Assembly: GCA_025363655.1 (NCBI GenBank) | Contig: JANYDK010000064.1 | Coordinates: 1-64,000 of the forward strand | Origin: Deltaproteobacteria bacterium | GTDB lineage: Bacteria > Myxococcota_A > Polyangia > Polyangiales > JADJMO01 | DNA length: 64,000 nucleotides | Reading direction: 5' to 3' | Shown here: positions 50,928 through 59,402 of the stretch, one piece after another | How positions within the stretch are numbered: the first letter of the stretch is position 1 | How the letters are laid out: every line of letters begins with the position of its first letter | Position numbers and translations under genes: made by a program | Notes under the pieces: generated by a model | Seen by the model: the letters and a program-made list of their open reading frames with translations, nothing else | What the model was told of the DNA's origin: nothing | The model's database searches: none

Positions 50928-51737
50928 ATGAGCGACCCCAGCGAGACGCATACGGCCCCGGGCGAAGTCGTGATCAAGTTCGCCGGCGTGAAGAAGCGCT
51001 TCGGCCCGAAAGTCATCTACGACACGCTCGATCTCGAGGTGCGTCGCGGCGAGACGCTCACCATCCTCGGCGGCTCGGGCGTCGGCAAGAGCGTCATGCT
51101 CAAGCTCCTCATCGGTCTTCTCCGCGCCGACGCCGGCTCGATCGTCTTCGACGGCACCGAGCTCACCACTCTCGGTGATCGTCAATACGGCGAGATTCGT
51201 CGTCGCATCGGCATGCTCTTCCAAGGCGCCGCGCTCTTCGACTCGCAGACGGTCGGAGAAAACGTCGGGTACGGCCTCCGCGAGCACTTCTGGAAGAAGA
51301 TGACCGACGCGGAGATTCGCCAGCGTGTCGCGCTCAGCCTCGAGCTCGTCGGATTGCCCGGCATCGAAGAAATGGTCCCCTCCGACCTCTCCGGAGGCAT
51401 GAAGAAGCGCGTGGGGCTCGCGCGGACCATCGCGCTCCAACCCGAGGTCATCCTCTACGACGAGCCGACCACCGGCCTCGATCCAGTCAACACCGCGCGC
51501 ATCAATCACATGATCAAGGGCATCAGCGAGGCGCTCCACGTCACCTCGATCGTCGTCACCCACGACATGGGGACGGCCTTCGAAGTCTCCGATCGTCTCG
51601 CCTTCATTTACAAGGGCAGGGTGCTCCTCCACGGCACCCCCGATCAATTCAACGCCAGCCGTGACCCGCGCGTGAGCAACTTCATCAAAGGCATCGCCCC
51701 CAAGGGCGAAGACGTGGCGACCTTGCTGCAGAACTAG
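50928..51737 (+). CDS. MlaF-type ABC transporter ATP-binding protein
   Basis: A 269-residue ATPase: Walker A GGSGVGKS, Q-loop MLFQGAALFDSQTVGEN, signature LSGGMKKRVGLAR, Walker B VILYDEPTTGLDPV and switch VVTHDMGTA. The segment between Q-loop and signature is the type found with MCE/Mla phospholipid transporters. The MlaD gene follows by 37 bases, but no MlaE-type permease is seen in the window. It should power lipid movement between inner and outer membrane. Confidence 0.92.
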   Translation: MSDPSETHTAPGEVVIKFAGVKKRFGPKVIYDTLDLEVRRGETLTILGGSGVGKSVMLKLLIGLLRADAGSIVFDGTELTTLGDRQYGEIRRRIGMLFQGAALFDSQTVGENVGYGLREHFWKKMTDAEIRQRVALSLELVGLPGIEEMVPSDLSGGMKKRVGLARTIALQPEVILYDEPTTGLDPVNTARINHMIKGISEALHVTSIVVTHDMGTAFEVSDRLAFIYKGRVLLHGTPDQFNASRDPRVSNFIKGIAPKGEDVATLLQN

Positions 51738-51774
51738 CGCGCGCGTATGCAGCGCGAGACATGGAGAAGCGACG

Positions 51775-52902
51775 ATGGCGATGAAGCGCGAGCTCAAAGT
51801 CGGAATCTTCGTCATGTTCGGCCTGCTCGTGGCCGGCGCACTCATCTTCCTCATAGGTGACGAGCGACGCGTCTTCGATCGCCACTACGATCTCAACGCC
51901 GACTTCTCCGACGTCGTCGGTCTCAAGCCGGGCGCGCCGGTGCGCATGGGCGGCCTCGACATCGGTTCGGTGACGAAGGTCGGCTACGACGAGAAGAACC
52001 CGAAGGACAAGCTCCTCCACGTCCGCTTCAGCATCATCGTCGCCGCCCACGAGCGCATTCGGGAAGACTCGGTCGTCACCATCTCGAACAAGGGTCTGCT
52101 CGGCGACAAGATGCTCGAGATCACCCAAGGCTCGGAGGCCAAGCCGGTGATCGCCGACGGTGGGCACATCAAGTCGCAGCCCCCGGAAGATTTCGGCAAA
52201 TACCTCGCCAAGGCCGACGACCTCCTCGACGTCGCCAAGAGCACGCTCGAGAACCTCCGCACCGTCACCGGCACCGCAGCCGACAAAGACGTGCAGGCTG
52301 ATTTGAAGGCCTCGGTCTCGTCGATCCGCAAGCTCCTCGGTGACGCGGCCGCCAACGACGGCTTCGTCCATCGTCTCCTCACCGACAAGGCGATGGCCGA
52401 TCACCTCGACACCGTCTTCGTCGAGGCCGCCAACGCCGGGCGCAGCTTCGATCGGGTCGCCGCCGACATCCGCTATCTCTTGAAGCAAGCGAAAGACGGC
52501 CCTGGCCTCGCGCACACGCTCCTCTACAGCAAAGACGGCGACAAGGCGCTCGCCTCGTTCGTCGTCGTCGCCGACGAGCTGGCGAAGACGATGGAAGAGA
52601 TCCGCACTGGGAAAGGCGCCGTGCACGAGCTCGTCTACGGCGCGTCGGGGCAAGACGTCACCAAGAACCTCGCGCAGATGAGCGGCGATTTGAAAGACAT
52701 CGTCGCCGACGTGAAAGCCGGCAAGGGCACCATCGGCGCGCTCGTCGTCGACCCGTCGATCTACGAAGACGTGAAGAGCATCCTCGGCAACATCGATCGC
52801 AACGAAGTCCTACGCGCGCTCGTTCGCTACACCATCAAGCAGGACGAGACGAAGTCGTCGCCCGCGGTCACTGCGCCGCCTGCCGCCAGCAAGGCCCCGT
52901 GA
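51775..52902 (+). CDS. MlaD-family MCE-domain protein
   Basis: A 375-residue protein: one N-terminal helix (about 9-27), an MCE domain (about 35-125; YDLNADFSDVVGLKPGAPVRMGGLDIGSVTKV, ISNKGLLGDKMLEI) and a long helical C-terminal region with repeats that may form a coiled coil or tube (DLLDVAKSTLENLRTV, AKTMEEIRTGKGAVHEL, DIVADVKAGKGTIGAL). MCE proteins form hexameric lipid-binding rings in the periplasm. ATG is chosen because GGAG lies 10 bases upstream. It pairs with the MlaF-type gene. Confidence 0.9.
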   Translation: MAMKRELKVGIFVMFGLLVAGALIFLIGDERRVFDRHYDLNADFSDVVGLKPGAPVRMGGLDIGSVTKVGYDEKNPKDKLLHVRFSIIVAAHERIREDSVVTISNKGLLGDKMLEITQGSEAKPVIADGGHIKSQPPEDFGKYLAKADDLLDVAKSTLENLRTVTGTAADKDVQADLKASVSSIRKLLGDAAANDGFVHRLLTDKAMADHLDTVFVEAANAGRSFDRVAADIRYLLKQAKDGPGLAHTLLYSKDGDKALASFVVVADELAKTMEEIRTGKGAVHELVYGASGQDVTKNLAQMSGDLKDIVADVKAGKGTIGALVVDPSIYEDVKSILGNIDRNEVLRALVRYTIKQDETKSSPAVTAPPAASKAP

Positions 52903-53243
52903 CCATCGCCGGCCGTTTCCCCGAGCGCGGCGCGCGCGTCGCCCTCACCCTCGTCGCCGTCGACGACCTCCACGCTCACTATCGCGGCGAAATCCTCGCG
53001 CCCGAGCTCAGCCAGGCGATCGAGCTCGCGGTCGACGTCAAGACCGGCATCGCGCGCCTCGAGCTCGGCACGAAATCACCACGAATCGAAGGCGCCAACG
53101 TCGACGTCGTCATCGCCGACGAAGACCTCGCCTTCACCCGCCAACTCGGTCGCCAGCTCTGGAAGCTCGCGACGCAGACGGCACCCGATCAAGGCGGCGG
53201 CTCCTGGTCTCGCCGCGTCCAACGCTGGCGCGGCCCCAAATAG
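52899..53243 (+). CDS. Small protein of unknown function downstream of MlaD
   Basis: A 114-residue cytosolic protein; its GTG overlaps the mlaD-like stop (GTGA), so it is translationally coupled. It has beta-rich segments (RVALTLVAVDDLHAHYRGEIL, AIELAVDVKTGIARLEL, ANVDVVIADEDLAFTRQL) and a basic C-terminus (SRRVQRWRGPK). No membrane helix or signal is seen. Its position suggests a link to the MCE system, but no domain is recognised. Confidence 0.62.
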   Translation: MTIAGRFPERGARVALTLVAVDDLHAHYRGEILAPELSQAIELAVDVKTGIARLELGTKSPRIEGANVDVVIADEDLAFTRQLGRQLWKLATQTAPDQGGGSWSRRVQRWRGPK

Positions 53244-53247
53244 GAGT

Positions 53248-53709
53248 CTACTCCGGCCCTTTGACGTACTTTTCGAGGCTGAGCGCGTAGCGGGCCTCGC
53301 TGATGGTCTCGTCGAGGCTCGGGAAGACGCGGGCGAAGACGATTTCGTACCAGGTGTCGAGCGTCTTGGTCTTGTCGCCCGGGTCGGGCATGCGCTGTTC
53401 GCGGCGCTCGATTTCGGTGAACCCGTGCGCGAGCACCGTGCTCTCGGCGATGGCGCGGACCTTCTCGTAGAGAACGTCGGCCGCCTCACGAAGGAAGTCG
53501 CTGCGCTGGCAGCGCATCACCACGCGCACCTCGAGCGAGCCCTCGGGCGTCGCCGGCCGGATGGAGATGCCGGCATCGAGAATTTGGTTGTCGCGCGGCC
53601 GTTCGGCGAGGTGCACGGCATCGGGTCGCGTACGATAAATCTCCAAGCCGGCGGCAATGAGCGTCCGCTTCAGGTCTTGGATCGACGGTGGCTGCGAAGA
53701 GGTGGTCAT
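53248..53709 (-). CDS. Conserved-looking protein of unknown function
   Basis: A 153-residue cytosolic protein, convergent with the preceding gene (4 bases between stops). A helical start (SIQDLKRTLIAAGLEIYRT) is followed by beta strands (SLEVRVVMRCQRSDFLREAADVLYEKVRAIAE; TWYEIVFARVF). The C-terminal helix ends LSLEKYVKGPE. ATG 53709 is preferred to an in-frame ATG 15 bases upstream because the sequence becomes coherent there, but neither has a clear binding site. No family recognised. Confidence 0.58.
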   Translation of the reverse strand: MTTSSQPPSIQDLKRTLIAAGLEIYRTRPDAVHLAERPRDNQILDAGISIRPATPEGSLEVRVVMRCQRSDFLREAADVLYEKVRAIAESTVLAHGFTEIERREQRMPDPGDKTKTLDTWYEIVFARVFPSLDETISEARYALSLEKYVKGPE

Positions 53710-54053
53710 CGCGAAAAGGGGCACTCGCTGCGAACGGCGTGGCGGCGTGGCCGACGACGAAGCGCGTCAGCGAACTCCACGATCGAAGAGTAGGGGTATC
53801 TTCGTCAATGGGAAACAGCGACTCAGGGAGCATGTCACGAGAATCATCGAGCGCGCTCGACCTGGTTGCGATGCGCCGGAACTGAAAAAGTCACTCCACC
53901 TCATCTAGATAGCCGTCCCTGACGAATATTCTGTGATCGTAGAACCGGCGTTGAATCCAGCTTGGGCGGGGGCTACCGTTCCGTCACGCGGTTCCCATCG
54001 ATTCGCTGTCGCTTCGAGGAACCGGGCTCAACGAGCATTTTTTGGAGGTCAGG
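53710..54053. other. 344-base intergenic region, probably promoter-bearing
   Basis: No credible gene is seen between the minus-strand unknown gene and the aldehyde dehydrogenase. Base composition is more AT-rich than its surroundings, especially 53880-53950. A weak sigma-70-like pair TTGAAT (53951-53956) and TACCGT (53974-53979) with a 17-base spacer lies upstream of the dehydrogenase. GGAGG (54044-54048) is its ribosome binding site. Confidence 0.4.
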
Positions 54054-55625
54054 ATGGCGGCCCCGACGACGATCGCGAGCGAGCTCGAGCGCAAAGACAC
54101 GAAAGTCCCCACGCGTGAGCAGCTGGAGAGCCGCTCGCCGGTCGACGGCTCGCTCCTCGGCACGGTGCCGATCAGCACCAGCGCCGACGTGCACCGCGTG
54201 GTCGCGCGGGCGCGGCGTGCACAGGAAGCGTGGGGTCTCCTCCCCATCGCCGAGCGCTGCGAGCGCATCCTCCGTCTCCGCAACGCGATCGTCGAGCGCG
54301 CCGAGGAGCTGGTCGATCTGCTGACGCGCGAGTGCGGCAAGCCGCGGCACGAGTCGCTCGCCCACGAGGTCATCCCGGTCGCCGATCTCATCGGGTACTA
54401 CGCGGCGCGCGCCGAGAAGCTCCTCGCCCCGCGCGACATCGAGATGCACTTGATGAAGCACCGCCGCTCGTACGTGCACTACGCGCCGCGCGGGGTCGTC
54501 GGCATCATCAGCCCCTGGAATTTCCCGTTCAGCATCACCATGGGTGACGCCGTCACCGCGCTCGTCGCCGGCAACGCGGTGGTCGTAAAGCCGAGCGAAG
54601 TGACGCCGCTGATCATCGAGAAGGCGAAAGAGATTTGGGACGCCACCGGTCTCCCCGAAGACCTCTTCCAACTCGTCCACGGCTACGGCGCGGTCGGCGC
54701 GGCGCTGATCGAGGCAGGTGTCGACAAGGTGGTCTTCACCGGCGGCGTCGCCACCGGCAAGCGCGTCGCGCAGATGTGCGGCGAGCGCCTGATTCCCTGC
54801 ACCCTCGAGCTCGGTGGCAAGGCGCCCCTCATCGCCTGCGCCGACGCCGACCTCGAACGCACCGCGCGCGCGATCGTCTTCGGCGGCTTCGTCAACGCCG
54901 GACAAGTCTGCGTCTCGGTCGAACGAGTCTACGCGCACGCCGCCATCCACGATCAGCTCCTCGAGCGCGTCGTCGGCCTCGTCTCCGAGCTCAAACAAGG
55001 CGATCCGACGAAGGGCGACGTCGACGTCGGCGCCATCACCTTCGGCAAGCAAATCGACGTCGCCGAGAAGCACATCGCCGACGCGGTCGCCAAAGGCGCC
55101 ATCGTCCGTGCGGGCGGGCATCGTCGCGACGGCGGCGGGCAGTTCTTCCAGCCGACGGTGCTCGAGAAGTGCGATCACCGCATGACGGTGATGACCGAGG
55201 AAATCTTCGGCCCTGTCGTCCCCTTCATGAAGGTCGAAGACGAAGAAGAAGCCATCCGACTCGCCAACGACTCCCACCTAGGCCTCAACGCCTACGTCTT
55301 CACCAAAGACCGCGACAAGGGCTGCCGGATCGCCGAGCGCGTCGTCTCCGGCAGCGTCCTCGTCAACGACGTCCTGACGAACCACGCCATCCCCGAGACG
55401 CCCTTCGGTGGGGTGAAGCAGTCGGGCATCGGCCGCGTCCACGGCGAGGATGCGCTCCGTGACATGAGCCAGGCGCGTCACGTCAACGTCAACCGCTTCG
55501 GCACCACCGCCCGCGAGCCCATCTGGTACCCCTACACGCCCGAGACGTTCAAATGGCTGCTCAAGGGTGCGCGGGCCTTGTTCGGCGGCGGGAGCATCTT
55601 GCAGCGCATCGGCGAGCTGCTCTGA
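54054..55625 (+). CDS. NAD(P)+-dependent aldehyde dehydrogenase
   Basis: A 523-residue ALDH-superfamily enzyme. It has the cofactor blocks PWNFPFSITM and VFTGGVATGKRVAQ, the general base Glu in CTLELGGKAP, the nucleophile Cys286 in VNAGQVCVSVER, and EEIFGPVVPFMKV and FGGVKQSGIGRVHGEDA near the end. Compared with the ~480-residue soluble forms it has a longer C-terminus with a hydrophobic/amphipathic stretch (WLLKGARALFGGGSILQRIGELL), which may let it sit at membranes, as in fatty-aldehyde enzymes. The ATG follows GGAGG by 5 bases. Substrate unknown. Confidence 0.92.
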   Translation: MAAPTTIASELERKDTKVPTREQLESRSPVDGSLLGTVPISTSADVHRVVARARRAQEAWGLLPIAERCERILRLRNAIVERAEELVDLLTRECGKPRHESLAHEVIPVADLIGYYAARAEKLLAPRDIEMHLMKHRRSYVHYAPRGVVGIISPWNFPFSITMGDAVTALVAGNAVVVKPSEVTPLIIEKAKEIWDATGLPEDLFQLVHGYGAVGAALIEAGVDKVVFTGGVATGKRVAQMCGERLIPCTLELGGKAPLIACADADLERTARAIVFGGFVNAGQVCVSVERVYAHAAIHDQLLERVVGLVSELKQGDPTKGDVDVGAITFGKQIDVAEKHIADAVAKGAIVRAGGHRRDGGGQFFQPTVLEKCDHRMTVMTEEIFGPVVPFMKVEDEEEAIRLANDSHLGLNAYVFTKDRDKGCRIAERVVSGSVLVNDVLTNHAIPETPFGGVKQSGIGRVHGEDALRDMSQARHVNVNRFGTTAREPIWYPYTPETFKWLLKGARALFGGGSILQRIGELL

Positions 55626-55699
55626 ACGCGCGGCGTCCCGGGGCGGCTTTCGCATTTATTTTGTCCCCTTGCCCGAGGTCATGTCACCCCTCGGGCGCC

Positions 55700-56059
55700 A
55701 TGAACGATTCCGAGCACACCCTCGACTCCGAGAGCACCACCATCGCCGCCGCTCGGAAGGCCGAACGGCTCACCATCAACCAGGAATTCGAGTCCTTCGA
55801 CGCGTTCATCCATGAATACGTGACGAACATCAGCCGCACCGGCGTGTTCATCAAATCGAAGACGCCTCTTCCGGTCGGCACGCAGGTGAACCTTCGCTTC
55901 ACCCTCATCATGGACGACATCGAGACCATCGAGGGCACCGGTGAGGTGGTTCGCGTGGTCGACGATCCGTGCGGGATGGGAATCCTCTTCACCGAGCTCG
56001 CGGCGGAGTCGAAGGCGCTCATCGAACGCGTCCTCGCCAGCCGCGACGCCGCCGAATAA
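55700..56059 (+). CDS. PilZ-domain protein
   Basis: A 119-residue protein: N-terminal RKAERL (fits the RxxxR c-di-GMP arm), then YVTNISRTGVFIKSKTPLPVGTQVNLRFTLIMDD, GTGEVVRVVDDPCGMGILFTEL, the typical PilZ strands of the short myxobacterial type. In the usual consensus (D/N)xSxxG it reads NISRTG, so c-di-GMP binding is plausible. It stands alone between the aldehyde dehydrogenase and a TPR lipoprotein. Such proteins often act in motility or secretion control; no target is visible. Confidence 0.85.
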   Translation: MNDSEHTLDSESTTIAAARKAERLTINQEFESFDAFIHEYVTNISRTGVFIKSKTPLPVGTQVNLRFTLIMDDIETIEGTGEVVRVVDDPCGMGILFTELAAESKALIERVLASRDAAE

Positions 56060-56125
56060 TCCGAGTACACTCGCGCCTTCACGCGCCGGCCATTGCGCTC
56101 GCCGCGTCTCCAGCAAGGTTCGATC

Positions 56126-58327
56126 GTGCGATCATCTCGGCTTCCCCGCGGGCTCTCCGCCGTTCTCTCGCTCCTCTGCATGGTTCTGCCGCTCGCCGGT
56201 TCGGTGGGCTGTCACACGCCGCCGGTGGTGGCGCCGAAGTACGAAGTGAAGCCGAACGGGGTGGTCAGCGACGCCGACCTTCCGCTCGCGCTGACGCTCT
56301 ACGTCTTCTCGCCGCCCGCCTCGAAGGCCCGCCGGGAGCTGGCCAAGCCGCTCGCCGATCGATTCCTCCTCCGCAGCAAAGAGCTCTTCGCGCAAGGGCG
56401 CGAACGACACGGGCTCGCTGCCGTGCGCCTCGCGGCGATGCTCCTGCGCACCAACTCGGCCGCGCCTGCCGGTCTCTCCGATCCCGCCGTCGCCGCCCTC
56501 GAAGACGCGCTCAAAGGTCCGGCAGCGCGCGGTGACGAAGGCGCGTCGGTCGGTCTCTATCAACTCTGGGGCCTCGCGAGGCCGGCCGATCCGCGACCGA
56601 AGCAGCACCTCGATGCGCTCTCGGTCTGGACGGCTTCGAAGCAAGGCGTGCCTTCGCCGCTCGTCGATGCCGGTCGCAATGCGCTGCGTGAGGCCGACGC
56701 CTTCGCCTTCGCCATCAACCGCGACGGGCTCCCGCACATCGACACCGCGATGTACGAGTGGATGGATCGCATCGTCGCCTTCAAGGAAGGCGAGCGCGTC
56801 AAGGCACGCTACGAAGACGAGATTTACTGGGCGGTCTTCGGTTTTCACACGGTGGGCGATCGCCTCGTCGCCAGCCACCTCCGCGACGGCGACATCGGTG
56901 GGGCAATCGAAGCGACGACCAACCCGGCGACGCAGGGCTTCGTCTCCGAGCCGCTCCGACGCGCGCTCCTCGACGCAGGCTCCGAGCCCAACGTCGAGGG
57001 TTTCGAAACCCTCATCGCCGTGCTCGCTGCCGAGCTGAAGAAGGGCGAAGGGCTCGACGGGCCGATGACCGACAGCATCCTCGGCGTCGGCCTCGCGGCG
57101 ACCGCGGCCTATCCGCGCGAGCCCGTTCTCGCCGAGGTCATCGGGCGCACCATGCTCGGCGCCGGTGCCGGTGATGCGACGCCGGCCATCTACGCCTACT
57201 CGCTCCTCGGCACGCAGGACGATCCTCGCCGTCCCGCGGCGCGCGATCTCGGACGGGCACTCTCGCTGACCGCGAGCGCGGTGCGCGACTACGCAGATCG
57301 AGAAGACTACGAGGCCGCGAGGCGCACCTTCGGGGCCGCCATGCCGCTCCTCCAGGCCGCCGACGAGATCGGCGGAGTGTCGCCGTCGAGCGCGCAAATC
57401 AAGACGATCATGGCCCTGGTCGAAGGCGAAGCGGGAAACCCCGCGGTCTCGCTCTCGCTCTTCAACGCCGCGCTCGGCGACGGTTCGCTCCCCATCGCGC
57501 TCGCCGGTCGCGCGCGCATCGAAGCCTGGAATGGCGATCTCGCGGGTGCACGTGCGCACGTAGCGAAGGCGCTCTCTGGTAAGTGGTCGGAGTCCGATCC
57601 GCTCCTCTACGCCGACATCGAGGCGTTCTCCGGTGATCTCGCGCGGCGCGCCGGTGACGTCGACGGAGCACGCGCGGCCTACGAGGACGCGCTCCGATTG
57701 ATCACCCTCGCGCAGACGAAGAAGTTGGTCACGAGCGGCGAAGCGGCGGGCCGAATCGCCCGTATTTTGAGCCGTTTCGCCGACGCCGAGGCCAAGGAAG
57801 ACGACGCTGCGTCGCTCGCCGAAGCCACCGCCAACGACCCGCGCGTCCTCGTGACGTCGGTCACGCGACGCTTCCTCCGCGCCTTTCGCGGTCCCGATGC
57901 CCACCGCGCGCGCATCGTCTTCCACCGCGTCGACGACCTCAAGCTGCCGGCCGACGAGCTGGTCCAGGCGGCGGTGATCGCGCGCGCCATAGCCAAGCGT
58001 TCGGGCGCCGCGGTCGACGCCGACATCGGCAAGGCCCTCGCAGCTGCCTCCACCCGCGACGATCGCGCCGGTCGTCTCGCCCGCTTCGCGCTCGGTCAGC
58101 TTCCCGCCGCCGAGCTGCTCGAGAAGTCGAAGTCGCCGCGTCACCTCCTGCAAGCGAAGCTGGTGATCGCCATGACTCACTTCGGCGACGGTGGTCTCGC
58201 GGCCGCCAAGAGCGAGCTCGAGTTGGTCGCCCACGCCGACATCATCGGTTCGCTCGAAGCCGAGCTCGCGCTCGAGCTCCTCGAGCCCGATCACGCGGCG
58301 ATCATCGGCGCGCCGAAATCGCCCTGA
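56126..58327 (+). CDS. Large TPR-like lipoprotein of unknown function
   Basis: About 733 residues. GTG 56126 (CAAGG nearby) gives a standard signal (LSAVLSLLCMVLPLAGSVG-Cys); an open frame extends a little upstream. The rest is almost wholly alpha-helical with Ala/Leu/Glu patterns of tetratricopeptide-type repeats, for example EDYEAARRTFGAAMPLLQ, NPAVSLSLFNAALGDGSLPIALAGRARI and GDVDGARAAYEDALRLI. It is probably anchored to a membrane facing the periplasm and used as a protein-binding scaffold. No other domain was recognised. Confidence 0.7.
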   Translation: MRSSRLPRGLSAVLSLLCMVLPLAGSVGCHTPPVVAPKYEVKPNGVVSDADLPLALTLYVFSPPASKARRELAKPLADRFLLRSKELFAQGRERHGLAAVRLAAMLLRTNSAAPAGLSDPAVAALEDALKGPAARGDEGASVGLYQLWGLARPADPRPKQHLDALSVWTASKQGVPSPLVDAGRNALREADAFAFAINRDGLPHIDTAMYEWMDRIVAFKEGERVKARYEDEIYWAVFGFHTVGDRLVASHLRDGDIGGAIEATTNPATQGFVSEPLRRALLDAGSEPNVEGFETLIAVLAAELKKGEGLDGPMTDSILGVGLAATAAYPREPVLAEVIGRTMLGAGAGDATPAIYAYSLLGTQDDPRRPAARDLGRALSLTASAVRDYADREDYEAARRTFGAAMPLLQAADEIGGVSPSSAQIKTIMALVEGEAGNPAVSLSLFNAALGDGSLPIALAGRARIEAWNGDLAGARAHVAKALSGKWSESDPLLYADIEAFSGDLARRAGDVDGARAAYEDALRLITLAQTKKLVTSGEAAGRIARILSRFADAEAKEDDAASLAEATANDPRVLVTSVTRRFLRAFRGPDAHRARIVFHRVDDLKLPADELVQAAVIARAIAKRSGAAVDADIGKALAAASTRDDRAGRLARFALGQLPAAELLEKSKSPRHLLQAKLVIAMTHFGDGGLAAAKSELELVAHADIIGSLEAELALELLEPDHAAIIGAPKSP

Positions 58328-58343
58328 ATTTCCCTCGAACCGT

Positions 58344-58910
58344 TCAGGCGCGCACGAGTCGGTCGAGCGTGATCGCGCACGCGGCCCGTACGCTCAGGTG
58401 GTTGTAGGCGGTCGGCCCTTCGATCGGTGGCAGACGTGCGTCGCTGGCGTCGACGAGCGCTTGCGTCAGTCCCCACGACGTCCCGAAGACGACGAGCACC
58501 GCGCGTTGATCGTCGCCGCGAAGACGTGAGCGCGCCTCGTCGTAGGTCGCGATCATCGGCACCACGCCGGCATCTCGGCGCGCGGCGGTGGTCCAGATCT
58601 CGACGGCGCTGCGGCCGCCGAGTGTTTGCACGGCGTCTTCGAGGAGCGGCACCACCTCGACGATTCCGAGGGCGTCCTTGCGCGAGGGGATGCGCTCGCC
58701 GCTGGCGCCGGTCTTCCAGTGTCCGAGGATCGACTCGACGAGCGCACGTTGCGCAGCGATCGGCGAGGTGACGAACATCTTCTCGGCGCCGTACGTGCGG
58801 GCGCTGCGCGAGAGATCGTGGACGTCGAGGTTGGTGACGGCGCTGGTGACGACGGCCCCGGCGCGATCGAGGACGGGGTGGTGGACGAGGGCCACGGCGA
58901 GGCGACGCAT
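58344..58910 (-). CDS. SPOUT-class RNA methyltransferase (Tm1570/PF09936-like)
   Basis: A 188-residue protein with VALVHHPVLDRAGAVVTSAVTNLDVHDLSRSARTYGAEKMFVTSP at the start. The knot-forming end reads VLVVFGTSWGLTQALVD and IEGPTAYNHLSVRAACAITLDRL. This arrangement (TN-DIHD-ARSART, then FGTGWGL) defines a small SPOUT family often found next to trmD, although no trmD lies beside it here. Its RNA target is not established. The ATG at 58910 lies 43 bases from the 3' end of rnpB on the same strand. Confidence 0.85.
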   Translation of the reverse strand: MRRLAVALVHHPVLDRAGAVVTSAVTNLDVHDLSRSARTYGAEKMFVTSPIAAQRALVESILGHWKTGASGERIPSRKDALGIVEVVPLLEDAVQTLGGRSAVEIWTTAARRDAGVVPMIATYDEARSRLRGDDQRAVLVVFGTSWGLTQALVDASDARLPPIEGPTAYNHLSVRAACAITLDRLVRA

Positions 58911-58952
58911 GGGCCCTTTAAAGCACATCGGCCCCCCTCGCGGAGAGCCGAT

Positions 58953-59372
58953 GCGGTCGTAGTCGTTCGTACGCCGAGTTCTGTTCCGCGCCGAGGTCGC
59001 CCCCAGCGCGGTGATGATCATTCCTCTAGGACGCACGTTACCGTGCGCCTCCAGCAGCCTACCCAGGAGCCCCGGACGGGTCGTCCTTCCACGCCCACTT
59101 GCGCAGGCGTGTCGCTCCTCTACGTGGCCTTGCTCCGGATGGGGTTTGCCATGCCAGAAGCGTTACCGCCTCCGCGGTGGGCCCTTACCCCACCTTTTCA
59201 CCCTTACCGCGCGTCACGATGCCGAAGCTCCGCGAAGCGCGGCGGACTGTTCTCTGTTGCACTCTCCTCGCGGTCACCCGCACCGGGCGTTACCCGGCAC
59301 CCAACCCTGCGGAGCTCGGACGTTCCTCCCGCGGCTCACGCCGCCGGCGACCATCTGCCCAGCTACGACGCG
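58953..59372 (-). ncRNA. rnpB: RNase P RNA, bacterial type A
   Basis: Read on the minus strand, the hallmark pieces occur in order: GAGGAACGTCCGAGCTCC, GGGTGCCGGGTAACGCCCG, AGAGTGCAACAGAGAACAG, GGTAAGGGTGAAAAGGTG, GGTAAGGGCCCACC, GGCAAACCCC, GGAGCAAGGCCA, GGGTAGGCTGCT, AGAGGAATGATC and ACAGAACTCGGC. Helix P1 pairs GTCGTAG (59369-59363) with CTACGAC (58962-58956). The length of about 420 bases is normal for type A. It matures tRNA 5' ends. Exact ends are estimated from P1. Confidence 0.96.
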
Positions 59373-59378
59373 CGCACC

Positions 59379-59390
59379 CTAGCATGCTAG
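59379..59390. promoter_or_regulatory. Perfect 12-base palindrome between rnpB and the WYL regulator
   Basis: CTAGCATGCTAG reads the same on both strands and sits in the 30-base gap between the 5' end of rnpB and the ATG of the divergent WYL regulator. It is placed like an operator or a core promoter (TAGCAT resembles a -10) for rnpB. Role inferred only from position. Confidence 0.35.
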
Positions 59391-59402
59391 GCCGGAAGCT
59401 TC

